Source: PR03 sp964353555 (GTDB lineage: Bacteria > Myxococcota_A > UBA9160 > PR03). From it: a stretch of 64,000 nt of DNA. Made by a program: the position numbers and the translations under genes. The stretch lies in NCBI GenBank assembly GCA_964353555.1, contig CAYGWM010000003.1, positions 19,633 through 83,632 on the forward strand, read 5' to 3'. Positions 47,624-57,290 of this stretch are shown in pieces (positions within the stretch are counted from its first letter, which is position 1; the number at the start of each line of letters is the position of its first letter). The notes under the pieces are model-generated. The model had not been told where the DNA came from and ran no database searches. It saw nothing but the letters and a program-made list of their open reading frames with translations.

Positions 47624-50266
47624 TTGCCTGCCGAACTCGCCAAACGCTTCGATCCCAAGCCGGTCGAGACGCGCCTCTATCGCGCGTGGATGGAGCGCGG
47701 CCTCTTCCGCGCGCCGATGGGCGACTCGCGGCCCCGCTTCTCGATGGTGATCCCGCCGCCGAACGTGACGGGGTCGCTGCACCTGGGTCACGCGCTCAAC
47801 AACACGCTTCAGGACGTGCTCGCGCGCCACAAGCGTATGCTCGGCTTCGACGTGCTGTGGATGCCCGGTACCGATCACGCCGGCATCTCGACGCAAGTGG
47901 TGGTCGAGCGGGATCTCGCCAAGCGCGGCAAGACGCGACACGACCTCGGCCGCGAGGCCTTCGTCGATCAGGTCTGGGAATGGAAGGCGCGCTTCGGCGC
48001 GCGCATCGTCGAGCAGCTGCACGCTCTCGGCGCCTCGTGCGATTGGGAGCGCGAGCGCTTCACGATGGATCCGGGCCTCTCGCGCGCCGTCCGTGAGGTC
48101 TTCGTACGGCTCCACCAGCAGGGGCTGATCTATCGCTCCGAGTATCTCGTCTCGTGGTGCCCGCGGTGCACAACGGTGCTGTCGGACCTCGAGAGCCCCT
48201 ACAAGCTCGTGCAAGGGAAGCTCTACCGGATCCGCTACCCGCTCGCGAGCGGCAGCGGCTCGATCGAGGTCGAGACCACGCGTCCCGAAACGCTGCTCGG
48301 CGATACCGCCGTCGCGGTGCATCCCGACGACGAGCGCTACCGCGGCCTCGTCGGCAAGAGCGTGCGGCTCCCGCTACTGGGACGCGAGATCCCGGTGGTC
48401 GCGGACACCTTCGTCGATCGCGCCTTCGGCACCGGCGCGGTCAAGGTGACCCCCGCGCACGACCCGAACGACTTCGAGTGCGGCCGTCGCCTCGGCCTGC
48501 CAGCGATCAACATCCTGCACCCTGACGGGCGCCTGAACGACGACGCCGGCCCGTACGCAAATCTCGACATCGCAGAGGCGCGCAAGAAGGTCATCGCCGA
48601 TCTCGACGCGCAGGGCCTGCTGGTCGGCGTGACGGAGCACCCGCACGAAGTGCCGCACTGCGATCGCTGCGACACGCTGGTTCAGCCGTTGCTTTCTGAG
48701 CAGTGGTTCATGCGGATGGCGCCGCTCGCCGCCCCCGCCCTCGCCGCGGTGCGCGAAGGTCGCGTCGCGCTGCATCCGAAAACCTGGGAGAACACCTACT
48801 ACCACTGGATGGAGAACATCCGGGACTGGGCAATCTCGCGGCAGCTCTGGTGGGGCCATCGGATTCCGGCCTGGAAGTGCGCGGCGTGCAGCGAGTGGAC
48901 CGTCGCACTCGACGACCCGACTCATTGCGCCCACTGCGGCAGCGCCGAGATCCTGCAGGAGAACGACGTCCTCGACACCTGGTTCTCGTCGGCGCTCTGG
49001 CCGTTCTCGACGATGGGTTGGCCCGACGCAACGCCGACGCTGCAGCGCTACTACCCGACCGACGTGCTCTCGACCGCGCCCGACATCCTGTTCTTCTGGG
49101 TCGCGCGGATGATCATGATGGGCATCCATTTCACCGGTGAGCTGCCGTTCCGCGATGTCTATCTGCACGCGCTAGTCCGCGACGAGCACGGCCAGAAATT
49201 CTCCAAGTCGAAGGGCATCGGCATCGATCCGCTCGACGTGATGGACGTCTACGGCACCGATGCGATGCGCTTCACACTGACCTCGCTCGCCGTCCAGGGC
49301 CGCGACATCCGCTTCGGCATGCAGGTGATGGAAGGCGGTCGCGCCTTCGTGACCAAGCTCTGGAACGCCGCGCGTTTCGCGCTGATGAATCTCGAGGACT
49401 ACGACCGCAGCGCGCCCCACGGCGAGCTGGGCCTCTACGACCGCTGGATCCGCGCTCGCATGGACGTTGCGATCGCCGAGGCCCACGCCGCACTCGACGA
49501 GTTCCGTTTCAACGACGCCGCGCAGACGCTCTACCACTTCGTCTGGGGCGAGCTCTGCGATTGGTACATCGAGCTGGCGAAGCTCGCGCTGCAGAGCGGC
49601 GACGAAGCGCCGCGGCGCGCCGCCCAGGCAACCTTGGTGACGGTCTTGCGCGGCGCGCTGACGGCTCTCCACCCGATCATGCCGTTCGTGACCGACGAGA
49701 TCGCCGCGGCGCTGCCGGACGCCGACGGCCGCTTCCTGATGGAGAGTCGCTACCCGGAATGCGGCGCCGCGCTTTCGGCCGAGTCCGCGCGCGACCTGGA
49801 TGTGCTGGTGGAGGTCGTGAGCCGCATCCGTCAGGTGCGCGGCGAACTGGATCTGCCCCAATCGACCCTCGTCGGAGTCACGTTCCCAGCCGCCGCGGAA
49901 GGCTTCGTGAAGCGCCACAGCGCGGCGATCCGCGCGCTCGCTCGCACCGCGCAGCCCGCGTGTTCGGACGAGCCGCCCTCGCCCACCGCTTCGGTCGTGC
50001 TCGTACAAGGCTGGTCGCTGCGCGTCGAACTCGACGACCCGCGTTTCCTCGCCGACGAAGTACGCCGACTCGACAAGGAACTCGTGCGCATCGACAAAGA
50101 TCTCGCGCTCGCCGCGAAGAAGCTCGACAACCCGAGTTTCGTCGCGCGCGCCAAGCCCGAGGTGGTATCGGCCGAACGCCAAAAGCGCGGCCAACTCGAA
50201 GCCGAGCGCAGCAGCGTGCACGAGCGACTCGACAAGCTGCGCCGCGCCGCCGGCGGCACGGCGTGA
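47624..50266 (+). CDS. valS: Valyl-tRNA synthetase
   Basis: Class I synthetase of 880 residues, normal length. HLGH (HIGH motif) at residues 53-56, editing domain with TTRPETLLGDTAVAVHP, KFSKSKG (KMSKS) near residue 525, anticodon domain with WIRARMDVAI, and a C-terminal coiled coil (LDKELVRIDKDL to LDKLRRA). The start is TTG at 47624; a weak ribosome site precedes it. First gene of the plus-strand operon through the GAF protein. Confidence 0.97.
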   Translation: MPAELAKRFDPKPVETRLYRAWMERGLFRAPMGDSRPRFSMVIPPPNVTGSLHLGHALNNTLQDVLARHKRMLGFDVLWMPGTDHAGISTQVVVERDLAKRGKTRHDLGREAFVDQVWEWKARFGARIVEQLHALGASCDWERERFTMDPGLSRAVREVFVRLHQQGLIYRSEYLVSWCPRCTTVLSDLESPYKLVQGKLYRIRYPLASGSGSIEVETTRPETLLGDTAVAVHPDDERYRGLVGKSVRLPLLGREIPVVADTFVDRAFGTGAVKVTPAHDPNDFECGRRLGLPAINILHPDGRLNDDAGPYANLDIAEARKKVIADLDAQGLLVGVTEHPHEVPHCDRCDTLVQPLLSEQWFMRMAPLAAPALAAVREGRVALHPKTWENTYYHWMENIRDWAISRQLWWGHRIPAWKCAACSEWTVALDDPTHCAHCGSAEILQENDVLDTWFSSALWPFSTMGWPDATPTLQRYYPTDVLSTAPDILFFWVARMIMMGIHFTGELPFRDVYLHALVRDEHGQKFSKSKGIGIDPLDVMDVYGTDAMRFTLTSLAVQGRDIRFGMQVMEGGRAFVTKLWNAARFALMNLEDYDRSAPHGELGLYDRWIRARMDVAIAEAHAALDEFRFNDAAQTLYHFVWGELCDWYIELAKLALQSGDEAPRRAAQATLVTVLRGALTALHPIMPFVTDEIAAALPDADGRFLMESRYPECGAALSAESARDLDVLVEVVSRIRQVRGELDLPQSTLVGVTFPAAAEGFVKRHSAAIRALARTAQPACSDEPPSPTASVVLVQGWSLRVELDDPRFLADEVRRLDKELVRIDKDLALAAKKLDNPSFVARAKPEVVSAERQKRGQLEAERSSVHERLDKLRRAAGGTA

Positions 50267-51123
50267 AGGTGCCCGCGCTCCCGGCGCGGTCGTCTTGGCT
50301 GCCGCTGCTGGAGCGCGCCCTCGTCGAAGACATCGGCTCGGGCGACGTCACCTCGAACGCGGTGATCCCCGCTGCGGCGCGTGGGGAGGCGGTCGTCGTC
50401 GCGCGCGAGCCGCTGGTCGTGTGCGGACTCGATGTCGCCGAGGCCGTGTTCGCCGCGGTCGATGCGGGCATCGAAACATCGCGCGAATGGGCCGAGGGCG
50501 AAGCGCGCGAGTGCACGCTTCCGCTGCTGCGCGTGCGCGGTTCGCTGCGCTCGATCCTCATCGCCGAGCGCACGGCGCTGAACTTCCTCGGGCGCCTGTG
50601 CGGCATCGCGACCTTCACGCGGCGCTTCGTGCGCGCCGTCGAGGGCACCGGTTGCCGCGTCGTCGATACGCGCAAGACGCTCCCCGGCTGGCGCGTGCTC
50701 GACAAGTACGCAACCGCAGTGGGCGGCGCCGAGAATCACCGGATGGGTCTCTACGACGCCGTGCTGATCAAGGACAACCACATCGAAGCGGCGGGCAGCG
50801 TCAGGGCCGCGGTCGCGGCAGTACGCGCCTCGGTAGCGCCGCATCTGCGCGTGCAGGTCGAGGTCGAATCCGACGCACAAGCCGAAGAAGCGCTCGCCGC
50901 GGGCGCCGACTGGTTGCTGCTCGACAACCGCTCGATCGACGAACTGCGCGCGCTGGCAAAGCGCTTCCGCGATCGCGCGCTGCTCGAAGCCTCGGGCGGC
51001 GTCACGCTCGAGAGCGTGCGCGCGGTCGCCGAAACGGGCGTGCACCGCGTCTCGATCGGCGCGCTGACGCATTCGGCGCCCAGTGCCGACGTCGCGCTCG
51101 ATGGGGTCCGGAGCGCCGTGTGA
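50263..51123 (+). CDS. nadC: Nicotinate-nucleotide pyrophosphorylase
   Basis: Quinolinate phosphoribosyltransferase of 286 residues that makes nicotinate mononucleotide for NAD. It has EDIGSGDVTSNAVIP near the N-terminus, ERTALNFLGRLCGIAT, DTRKTLPGWR, KYATAVGGAENHR and IKDNHIEAAG, all diagnostic. GTG start overlaps the valS stop (GTGA). Confidence 0.97.
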   Translation: MKVPALPARSSWLPLLERALVEDIGSGDVTSNAVIPAAARGEAVVVAREPLVVCGLDVAEAVFAAVDAGIETSREWAEGEARECTLPLLRVRGSLRSILIAERTALNFLGRLCGIATFTRRFVRAVEGTGCRVVDTRKTLPGWRVLDKYATAVGGAENHRMGLYDAVLIKDNHIEAAGSVRAAVAAVRASVAPHLRVQVEVESDAQAEEALAAGADWLLLDNRSIDELRALAKRFRDRALLEASGGVTLESVRAVAETGVHRVSIGALTHSAPSADVALDGVRSAV

Positions 51124-52130
51124 CGGAAGGCGCGGCGCGCGTGCTGCTGGCGCTGCGCAGCGCCGGCGAGGCCACGCTTTCGGGCGAGGCGCTGTCGGCG
51201 CAGCTCGGCGTTTCGCGCGCGCAGATCTGGAAACACGTCGAGACGCTGCGGAGCGCGGGCTATCAGATCGAAGGCGAGCCCGGCGGCGGCTATCGACTGG
51301 CCGCCGCGCCCGACCGGCTCTACGCCGAGGAGGTGCAGCCGCGTCTCCAGACGCGCTGGCTCGCGCGCCGTTTCGTGTGGCTCGACACGACCGACTCGAC
51401 CAACCGCGTCGCCGCCGATCTCGCGCGCGAGGGCGCGGAGCATGGCACCACGATCGTGGCCGAGGGCCAGAGCGCGGGGCGCGGGCGGCTCGGCCGCGCC
51501 TTCTTCTCGCCGCCCTACGCGAACCTCTACACGTCGATCGTGCTGCGACCGAAGCTCGACACCGCACGCGCGCCGACGACGATCCTCGCCGCAGCGATCG
51601 CAGTCGCCGAAACGGTCGCGGCCTTCGCGGGCGAGCCGGATGCGGTCGAGATCAAGTGGCCCAACGACGTACTGCTCGGCGGCCTCAAAACATCCGGGAT
51701 CCTGATGGAGATGGGCGCCGAGGCGACGCGCGTCCGCCACCTGATCCTCGGTATCGGCGTCAACCTGAACGTCGCGCGCGAGAGCTTCCCGGAAGAGTTC
51801 CGCGCCCTCGCCACCAGCCTTGCCTCGCATCGCGGTGCGCCCATCGACCGGGTGGCCTTCGCGGCCCGGCTGTACGATAACCTCGAAGTGGTCCTCGACC
51901 GCCATGCGGAAGCGGGCTTCGAAGCGCTCAGACCGCGTTTCGAAGCCCGCTTCCGGATGCGCGGCCGCCGGATCCGGGTGCTCGATGCAATCGGCGGCGA
52001 GGGGGCGGCCATCGAGGGAACGGCGATCGGTATCGACGTCGACGGCGCGCTGCTGGTCTTGCGCAGCGACGGAACGCAGGAGCGTGTAGTGGCGGGCGAC
52101 GTGACGATTGCGAAGGAGTTGCACGCGTGA
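51120..52130 (+). CDS. birA: BirA biotin ligase with DNA-binding domain
   Basis: Bifunctional biotin-protein ligase/repressor of 336 residues. N-terminal winged helix (SAQLGVSRAQIWKHVETLRSAGY), ligase domain with TTDSTNRVA, GQSAGRGRLGRAFFSP (the biotin-AMP loop GRGRxGR) and KWPNDVLLGGLKTSGIL, then a C-terminal SH3-like domain. The HTH implies biotin gene control; no biotin gene is nearby. Overlaps nadC and coaX by GTGA each. Confidence 0.96.
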   Translation: MTEGAARVLLALRSAGEATLSGEALSAQLGVSRAQIWKHVETLRSAGYQIEGEPGGGYRLAAAPDRLYAEEVQPRLQTRWLARRFVWLDTTDSTNRVAADLAREGAEHGTTIVAEGQSAGRGRLGRAFFSPPYANLYTSIVLRPKLDTARAPTTILAAAIAVAETVAAFAGEPDAVEIKWPNDVLLGGLKTSGILMEMGAEATRVRHLILGIGVNLNVARESFPEEFRALATSLASHRGAPIDRVAFAARLYDNLEVVLDRHAEAGFEALRPRFEARFRMRGRRIRVLDAIGGEGAAIEGTAIGIDVDGALLVLRSDGTQERVVAGDVTIAKELHA

Positions 52131-52990
52131 GTGCGCCGCCTAGCGCCGCGACGCGCGCCGCAGCGGAGCGAAAAGCCTCCGTGCTGCTCGCGATCGACAT
52201 CGGCAACACCAACGTCACGATCGGCACCTTCGACTACGCGAGCGGCGCCGGCCGGCTCGGCGAACACTGGCGACTCTCCACGCACCGCGAACAAACCTCC
52301 GACGAACTCGGCGTCATGTTGCGCGCGCTCTTCGACCAGGCCGACCTCGATCCGCAACGCGTCGAGGACGTGATCATCTCGAGCGTCGTGCCGCCCACGC
52401 TGCCAATCTGGGAACGCGTCGCCCAGAAGCTCTTCGACAGCGAACCGCTGATCGTCGGCCCGGGCATCAAGACCGGCATGCCGGTTCGCTACGAGAACCC
52501 GCGCGAAGTCGGCGCCGATCGCATCGTCAATGCGGTCGCCGCGCTCGAAGTGATGGGCTGCCCGGTGATCGCGGTCGACTTCGGCACCGCCACCACCTTC
52601 GACTGCGTCTCCGACAAGGGCGAGTACCTGGGCGGAGCGATCTTCCCGGGCGTCGTCGTCGCGATGGAAGCGCTGTTCTCGCGCGCCGCGATGCTGCACC
52701 GCGTGGAGCTGGCGAGGCCTCGCTCGGTGATCGGCAAGACCACCACGGAAGCGATCCAGTCCGGCATGCTGTTCGGCTACGCGGGAATGGTGGACGCGAT
52801 GGTCACGCGCATCCGCGGCGAACTCGGCGCGGCGGCGCGCGTGATTGCGACGGGCGGCCTCGCCGGGCGCATCGCCGGCGAGAGCGCGACGATCGAACGC
52901 GTCGAGCCGTTCCTCACGCTCGAGGGGCTGCGCCTGCTCTTCGAGAAGAACCGCATGCCTCGGGACACCACGCCACGCAAGGAGAAGTAG
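52127..52990 (+). CDS. coaX: Type III pantothenate kinase
   Basis: First enzyme of coenzyme A synthesis, 287 residues. AIDIGNTNVTIG (phosphate 1), GADRIVNAVAA, DFGTATTFDCVS and a later GGLAGRIA are typical of CoaX. The other coenzyme A genes coaD and coaBC are in the left operon. Starts with GTG overlapping the birA stop. Confidence 0.97.
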   Translation: MSAPPSAATRAAAERKASVLLAIDIGNTNVTIGTFDYASGAGRLGEHWRLSTHREQTSDELGVMLRALFDQADLDPQRVEDVIISSVVPPTLPIWERVAQKLFDSEPLIVGPGIKTGMPVRYENPREVGADRIVNAVAALEVMGCPVIAVDFGTATTFDCVSDKGEYLGGAIFPGVVVAMEALFSRAAMLHRVELARPRSVIGKTTTEAIQSGMLFGYAGMVDAMVTRIRGELGAAARVIATGGLAGRIAGESATIERVEPFLTLEGLRLLFEKNRMPRDTTPRKEK

Positions 52991-52994
52991 CGCC

Positions 52995-55076
52995 ATGAAG
53001 GACATCGCCGCCGCGGATACCCGCAACTTCGCGCTGGTCGGTCACTCGACCGACGGCAAGACGTCCCTCGGCGAGGCGATCCTCTGGAAGGCCGGCGCGA
53101 TCGCAACGCTCGGCAACGTGACTACCGGTGGCGCCGCGCTCACGACACTGCCCGAAGAGAAGGAGCGCCAGGGTGCGAGCGTCAGCACCGCGGTGTACGG
53201 CTTCGACTGGCAGGGCAAGCATCTGACGCTGGTCGACACCCCCGGCGACCCCAGTTTCCAGAGCGATGGCCAGATCGCAATGCGAGCGCTCGACGCGGCG
53301 GTGCTGGTGATCTCGGCCGTGGACGGCGCCAAGGTCGGCACCGAGCGGATGTGGCGAACCGCGCGTGAGCTGGGCATCCCGGTGCTCGCGTTCGTGAACG
53401 GGATGGACCGCGAGCGCGCCGATTTCGACGCGGCCGTCGCGTCGCTCGCGAAACTGGAGGCGAAGCCCGTCGTGCTCTCGATCCCGATCGGGAGCAGCGC
53501 GAACTTTGCCGGCGTCGTCGACGTGTTGACGATGCAAGCGTTCTACGAGTCCGGGCCCGCCGAAGTTCCCGCCGACCTCGCGGCGCCCGCCAACGAAGCG
53601 CATGCACATCTCGTCGAAGCGGTCGCCGAGTGCGACGACACGTTGCTCGAGAAGTATCTCGAGTCCGGGGAGTTGTCCGCGGACGAAGTGCGCGCGGGCC
53701 TCCTCGCAGGCGTCCGCCAAGCGAAGCTGGTGCCGGTCTTCGCGGGCTCGGCGCTGCGCGCGCTCGGCGTCGAGAGCCTGCTGCGCGCGATCTCGACGCT
53801 GCTCCCCTCCCCTGTCGACGCGCGCAGCTGGACCGCGACCGACCTCGCGACCGGCGCCGAGCACGCGCTCGCGGTGGCACCCGACGGTCCGTTCGCAGCG
53901 ATCGTGTTCAAGACCGTCGTCGATCGCTTCCAGGGGCTGCTCTCGGTCTTTCGCGTCGTGTCGGGTACGATCGGGCACGACACTGCGATCGTGAACGCCA
54001 CCACCGGCACCAAGCAGCGGCTCGGCAAGTTGCACCTGCTGCGCGGCCACGACCACATCGAAGTTCCGGAGGCTGGTCCCGGCGACGTGGTGGCGGTCGC
54101 GAAGCTGAAAGACGTCCACACCGGTCACGCGCTCACCGGCGAGAAGGGAGGCGTGCGGCTCGCGTCGATCCCAATCCCGAGGGGCGCTCTGTCCTACGCA
54201 ATCGCCGCGAAGTCGAAGGCGGACGAAGACAAGCTGTTCACGTCGCTCGCCCGGCTCGTGGAGGAAGACCCGACGCTGCACGTCGATCGCGACCCGAACA
54301 CCGGACAGTTCCTGCTGACCGGCATGGGCGAGCTGCACATCCGGATCAGCGCGGGCCGGCTGAAGCGCATGTTCAACCTCGAGATCGACCTTTCGCGGCC
54401 GAAGATCCCGTACCGCGAGACGATCACCCGTAAGGTCGAGAACGTGGAAGGCAAGCTGAAGAAGCAGACCGGCGGCAAGGGCATGTTCGGAGTCTGCTAC
54501 CTGAGCGTCGAACCGCTACCCCGTGGGGCTGGATTCGAGTTCGTCGATGAAATCGTCGGTGGCTCGATCCCGCGCAACCTGATCCCGGCGGTCGAGAAGG
54601 GCGTCCTCGAAGGCCTGCCCCACGGTCCGCTGGCCGGCTTTCCGGTCGTGGACATCCGCGTGCGCTGCATCGACGGCAAGCACCACGCGGTGGACTCCAA
54701 CGAAATGGCCTTCAAGCTGGCGGGATCGTTCGGATTCAAGGCGGCCACCGAGCAGGCCCGACCCACGCTGCTGGAGCCCGTGATGGACGTCGAGGTCGCG
54801 ATCCCTGACGAATCGATGGGCGACGTCATCGGCGACCTGAACAGCCGCCGGGGCCGCGTCCAGGCGACCGAGTCGCGCGGCTCGGGCTCGGTGATCAAGG
54901 CCCGGGTCGCGATGTCCGAAATGCTGGAGTACGCGAGCATTCTCACCAGCCTTACCGGTGGGAAGGGCTCGTTCCACATGGACTTCTCGCACTACGAGGA
55001 AGTGCCCGCGGCGCTCCGCGACAAGATCGTCGAGGAAGCCCGGGCCGCAGCGGCAAAGGCCGAGTCGCACCACTAG
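52995..55076 (+). CDS. Elongation factor G paralogue (FusA2-like) with altered GTPase motifs
   Basis: A 693-residue protein with the five-domain EF-G layout. P-loop GHSTDGKTS (16-24) and DTPG (81-84) are present, but the base-recognition motif NKMD is NGMD at 135-138, and switch I has RQGASVS where EF-G has RGITI. Domain IV (NVEGKLKKQTGGKGMFG), V and the GFPVVDIRV stretch are intact. Acts presumably as an EF-G-like factor on ribosomes but not as the main one. AAGGAG precedes it. Four bases after coaX. Confidence 0.9.
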   Translation: MKDIAAADTRNFALVGHSTDGKTSLGEAILWKAGAIATLGNVTTGGAALTTLPEEKERQGASVSTAVYGFDWQGKHLTLVDTPGDPSFQSDGQIAMRALDAAVLVISAVDGAKVGTERMWRTARELGIPVLAFVNGMDRERADFDAAVASLAKLEAKPVVLSIPIGSSANFAGVVDVLTMQAFYESGPAEVPADLAAPANEAHAHLVEAVAECDDTLLEKYLESGELSADEVRAGLLAGVRQAKLVPVFAGSALRALGVESLLRAISTLLPSPVDARSWTATDLATGAEHALAVAPDGPFAAIVFKTVVDRFQGLLSVFRVVSGTIGHDTAIVNATTGTKQRLGKLHLLRGHDHIEVPEAGPGDVVAVAKLKDVHTGHALTGEKGGVRLASIPIPRGALSYAIAAKSKADEDKLFTSLARLVEEDPTLHVDRDPNTGQFLLTGMGELHIRISAGRLKRMFNLEIDLSRPKIPYRETITRKVENVEGKLKKQTGGKGMFGVCYLSVEPLPRGAGFEFVDEIVGGSIPRNLIPAVEKGVLEGLPHGPLAGFPVVDIRVRCIDGKHHAVDSNEMAFKLAGSFGFKAATEQARPTLLEPVMDVEVAIPDESMGDVIGDLNSRRGRVQATESRGSGSVIKARVAMSEMLEYASILTSLTGGKGSFHMDFSHYEEVPAALRDKIVEEARAAAAKAESHH

Positions 55077-55117
55077 CCCGGGGTCTGCGGCCGGCCGCCG
55101 GGGGGACGGAGCCGGTC

Positions 55118-56197
55118 GTGAGCGAGCGAACCAAAATTCGGCTGGCGCTTTCGCCCGAGGCCGAGCGCTACGTCCGCCGCGACGCTCCTGTCGAGGTGCG
55201 CAGGCTCGCCGCGGGCGGTGCACTGCCGCTCCCGCCCGTCGAACTGCTCACCGTCCTGTTCGTGTTGGTCCACGACGCGGACGAGACCGTCAAGGACCGC
55301 GCACGCGGCAGCCTCGAACGGCTGCCCGACAACGTTCTCGGCGCCGCGCTCTCGGGCGCCGCGCATGCTGCGGTGCTGTCGTACTGCGCACAGACCTTCC
55401 GCGACGCGCCCGAGCGGCTCGAAGCGATCGCGCTCAATACGCACGCCGAAGACGCGACGATCGCGTTCCTCGCAACGCTGCCCCACAAGCGCATCGTGGA
55501 CATCGTCTCGAACAACCAGGAGCGCATGCTGCGCTGCCCGGAGATCGTCGAGGCGCTCGGCACCAACCCGCTCACCGGCCGCTCGGTGATCGACCGCATC
55601 CTGTCGTTCCTCGGCCTCGAGCGCGGTGCGAACGAGGAGATCGACGAGACCGAAGAGGAACTCGCGCCCGCCGGACCGGTGACGGACGCGCAGGCGCTCG
55701 CCGCTCTCGAAGCGCTGCTCGGCGACGACGTCTCGGGCTTCGCGCGCGAACTCGTCGACGATTCGATCGAGGCCGACGAGGAGATGCAGAAGAACCTGCA
55801 CTCGATGCTGCAGCGGATGACGATCTTCGAGAAAGTCAAGCTCGCGCGCGTCGGCAACAAGGAAGCGCGGGGACTGCTGGTGCGCGATCGCAACAAGCTC
55901 GTTGCGGCGGCGGCCGTGCGCTCTCCGAAGGTCACCGACAACGAGATCCTCGCCTTCGCGAAGGCCCGCAACGTCTCGGACGAGGTATTGCGCATCATCG
56001 CTCGCAATCCGGATTGGACGCGCAGCTACCAGGTCAAGCTCGCACTCACGGCGAACCCGAGAACGCCGCAGCAAACTGCAATCAAATTCCTGAACTACCT
56101 GCAGGATCGTGAGCTGCGCGGCATCATGAAGAGCAAGGACGTGCCGACGACGATCTCGACGCACGCACGCCGGATCCTGCAGAGGAAGGGGAAGTGA
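55118..56197 (+). CDS. Helical repeat protein (HEAT-like), function unknown
   Basis: A 359-residue all-alpha protein built of HEAT-like helix pairs (ELLTVLFVLVHDADETVKDR, ATIAFLATLPHKRIVDIVS and others) with an acidic linker (NEEIDETEEELAPAGP). No catalytic motif. Next to a MglA-like GTPase with overlapping stop and start (TGATG), which suggests the two proteins act together. GTG start. Confidence 0.72.
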   Translation: MSERTKIRLALSPEAERYVRRDAPVEVRRLAAGGALPLPPVELLTVLFVLVHDADETVKDRARGSLERLPDNVLGAALSGAAHAAVLSYCAQTFRDAPERLEAIALNTHAEDATIAFLATLPHKRIVDIVSNNQERMLRCPEIVEALGTNPLTGRSVIDRILSFLGLERGANEEIDETEEELAPAGPVTDAQALAALEALLGDDVSGFARELVDDSIEADEEMQKNLHSMLQRMTIFEKVKLARVGNKEARGLLVRDRNKLVAAAAVRSPKVTDNEILAFAKARNVSDEVLRIIARNPDWTRSYQVKLALTANPRTPQQTAIKFLNYLQDRELRGIMKSKDVPTTISTHARRILQRKGK

Positions 56198-57282
56198 TGG
56201 CCGAGGCGGACTCCGATCGACGCGAAGTTAACGCGCGCATCGTCTATTGGGGCGCCGAGGGCGCCGGCAAGGCGACCAACTTGCGCGCCATTCATCGCAA
56301 GCTCCGGCCTGACCACCGCGGTCGACTCGAAGCCGTCGCAACCCAACTCGATCCGAGCGTGTGTTCGTACCGGCTGCCGATCGAACTCGGCGAGATCGCG
56401 GGCGTGAAGACGCGGATCCAGGTCATCGCGGTGCCGGGCGGCTCCGAGCAGGCGCCGACGCGCAAGCAACTGCTCGACCGCGTCGACGGCATCGTGTTCG
56501 TGGTGGACGCACGGCGCGAACGCATCGACCACAACGTCGCGTCGCTCGAGGAACTGCGGGGCACCCTCGCCGCCTACGGTCGCGCGCTCGAGAGCGTGCC
56601 GCTCGTCGTCCAGTACAACCATCAGGATCAGTCGGACCCCTATGTGCTCGAAGAATTGCACCGCAAGCTCGACGTGAAGGGCGCGGCCGTCTTCGAGGCT
56701 GTGGCGTCCGAAGGCACCGGCGTGCTGCCGACGCTGACGACGATCTCGAAGCGCGTCGTCAAGCAGCTCCGCGAAGTCCCGCAGCCGAAACCCCTCGAGA
56801 GCGCGCCGGTCACGACCGCACCGACTCCGGCGCCCGCTCCCGCCGCGGCGGCTGCCGAGGCAGTGCCGATTGTCCCCGTGCCGAGCGTGCGCCCGGAATC
56901 GACCCCGCGAAGCGAGCCGGTCCCCGTGCCCCAATCCCGCTCCGGACGCGACACCGTGATCCTCGCCGACCTCGAACGCGCCGCGCTCGCGCCCGACGTC
57001 GAGCAGGAAGACGAGCGCGACCACGCGATCTCGCGGGCCCAGGGGCTACTGGACGCCGCCTGGCACGAAGAGGTCGCGATCCAGGACGCGCCGCTCGGCG
57101 ACACCCCGCTTCCCGCCCCCGACAGCGTCCCCGACGGCGAGCCTTGGCAGGTTGTGGAGGCAGGGCTCGCCGAGGTCGTCGGCACCCGCGCAATCGCGGT
57201 ACCGGTCGTGATCGCCGATGCAATGGGTCACGAGCTACGGTTCCGCCTCACGGTCTCGCTGGAAGCGCTGCACGACGAATGA
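56197..57282 (+). CDS. MglA-like GTPase with degenerate motifs and long tail
   Basis: A 361-residue protein whose first 190 residues align by eye with MglA: P-loop GAEGAGKAT (19-27), VPGGSEQAPTRKQLL (79-93), DGIVFVVDA (97-105) and YNHQD (140-144). MglA has GKTT, TVPGQ and NKRD, so the Mg-coordinating Thr, the catalytic-region Gln and the base-specificity Lys are changed. It may bind GTP weakly or not at all. A Pro/Ala-rich linker (190-260) and a 100-residue C-terminal domain with strands VVIADAMGHELRFRLTV follow. The ATG at 56197 has GGAAGGGGAAG upstream. Confidence 0.82.
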   Translation: MAEADSDRREVNARIVYWGAEGAGKATNLRAIHRKLRPDHRGRLEAVATQLDPSVCSYRLPIELGEIAGVKTRIQVIAVPGGSEQAPTRKQLLDRVDGIVFVVDARRERIDHNVASLEELRGTLAAYGRALESVPLVVQYNHQDQSDPYVLEELHRKLDVKGAAVFEAVASEGTGVLPTLTTISKRVVKQLREVPQPKPLESAPVTTAPTPAPAPAAAAAEAVPIVPVPSVRPESTPRSEPVPVPQSRSGRDTVILADLERAALAPDVEQEDERDHAISRAQGLLDAAWHEEVAIQDAPLGDTPLPAPDSVPDGEPWQVVEAGLAEVVGTRAIAVPVVIADAMGHELRFRLTVSLEALHDE

Positions 57283-57290
57283 GGTGACGG

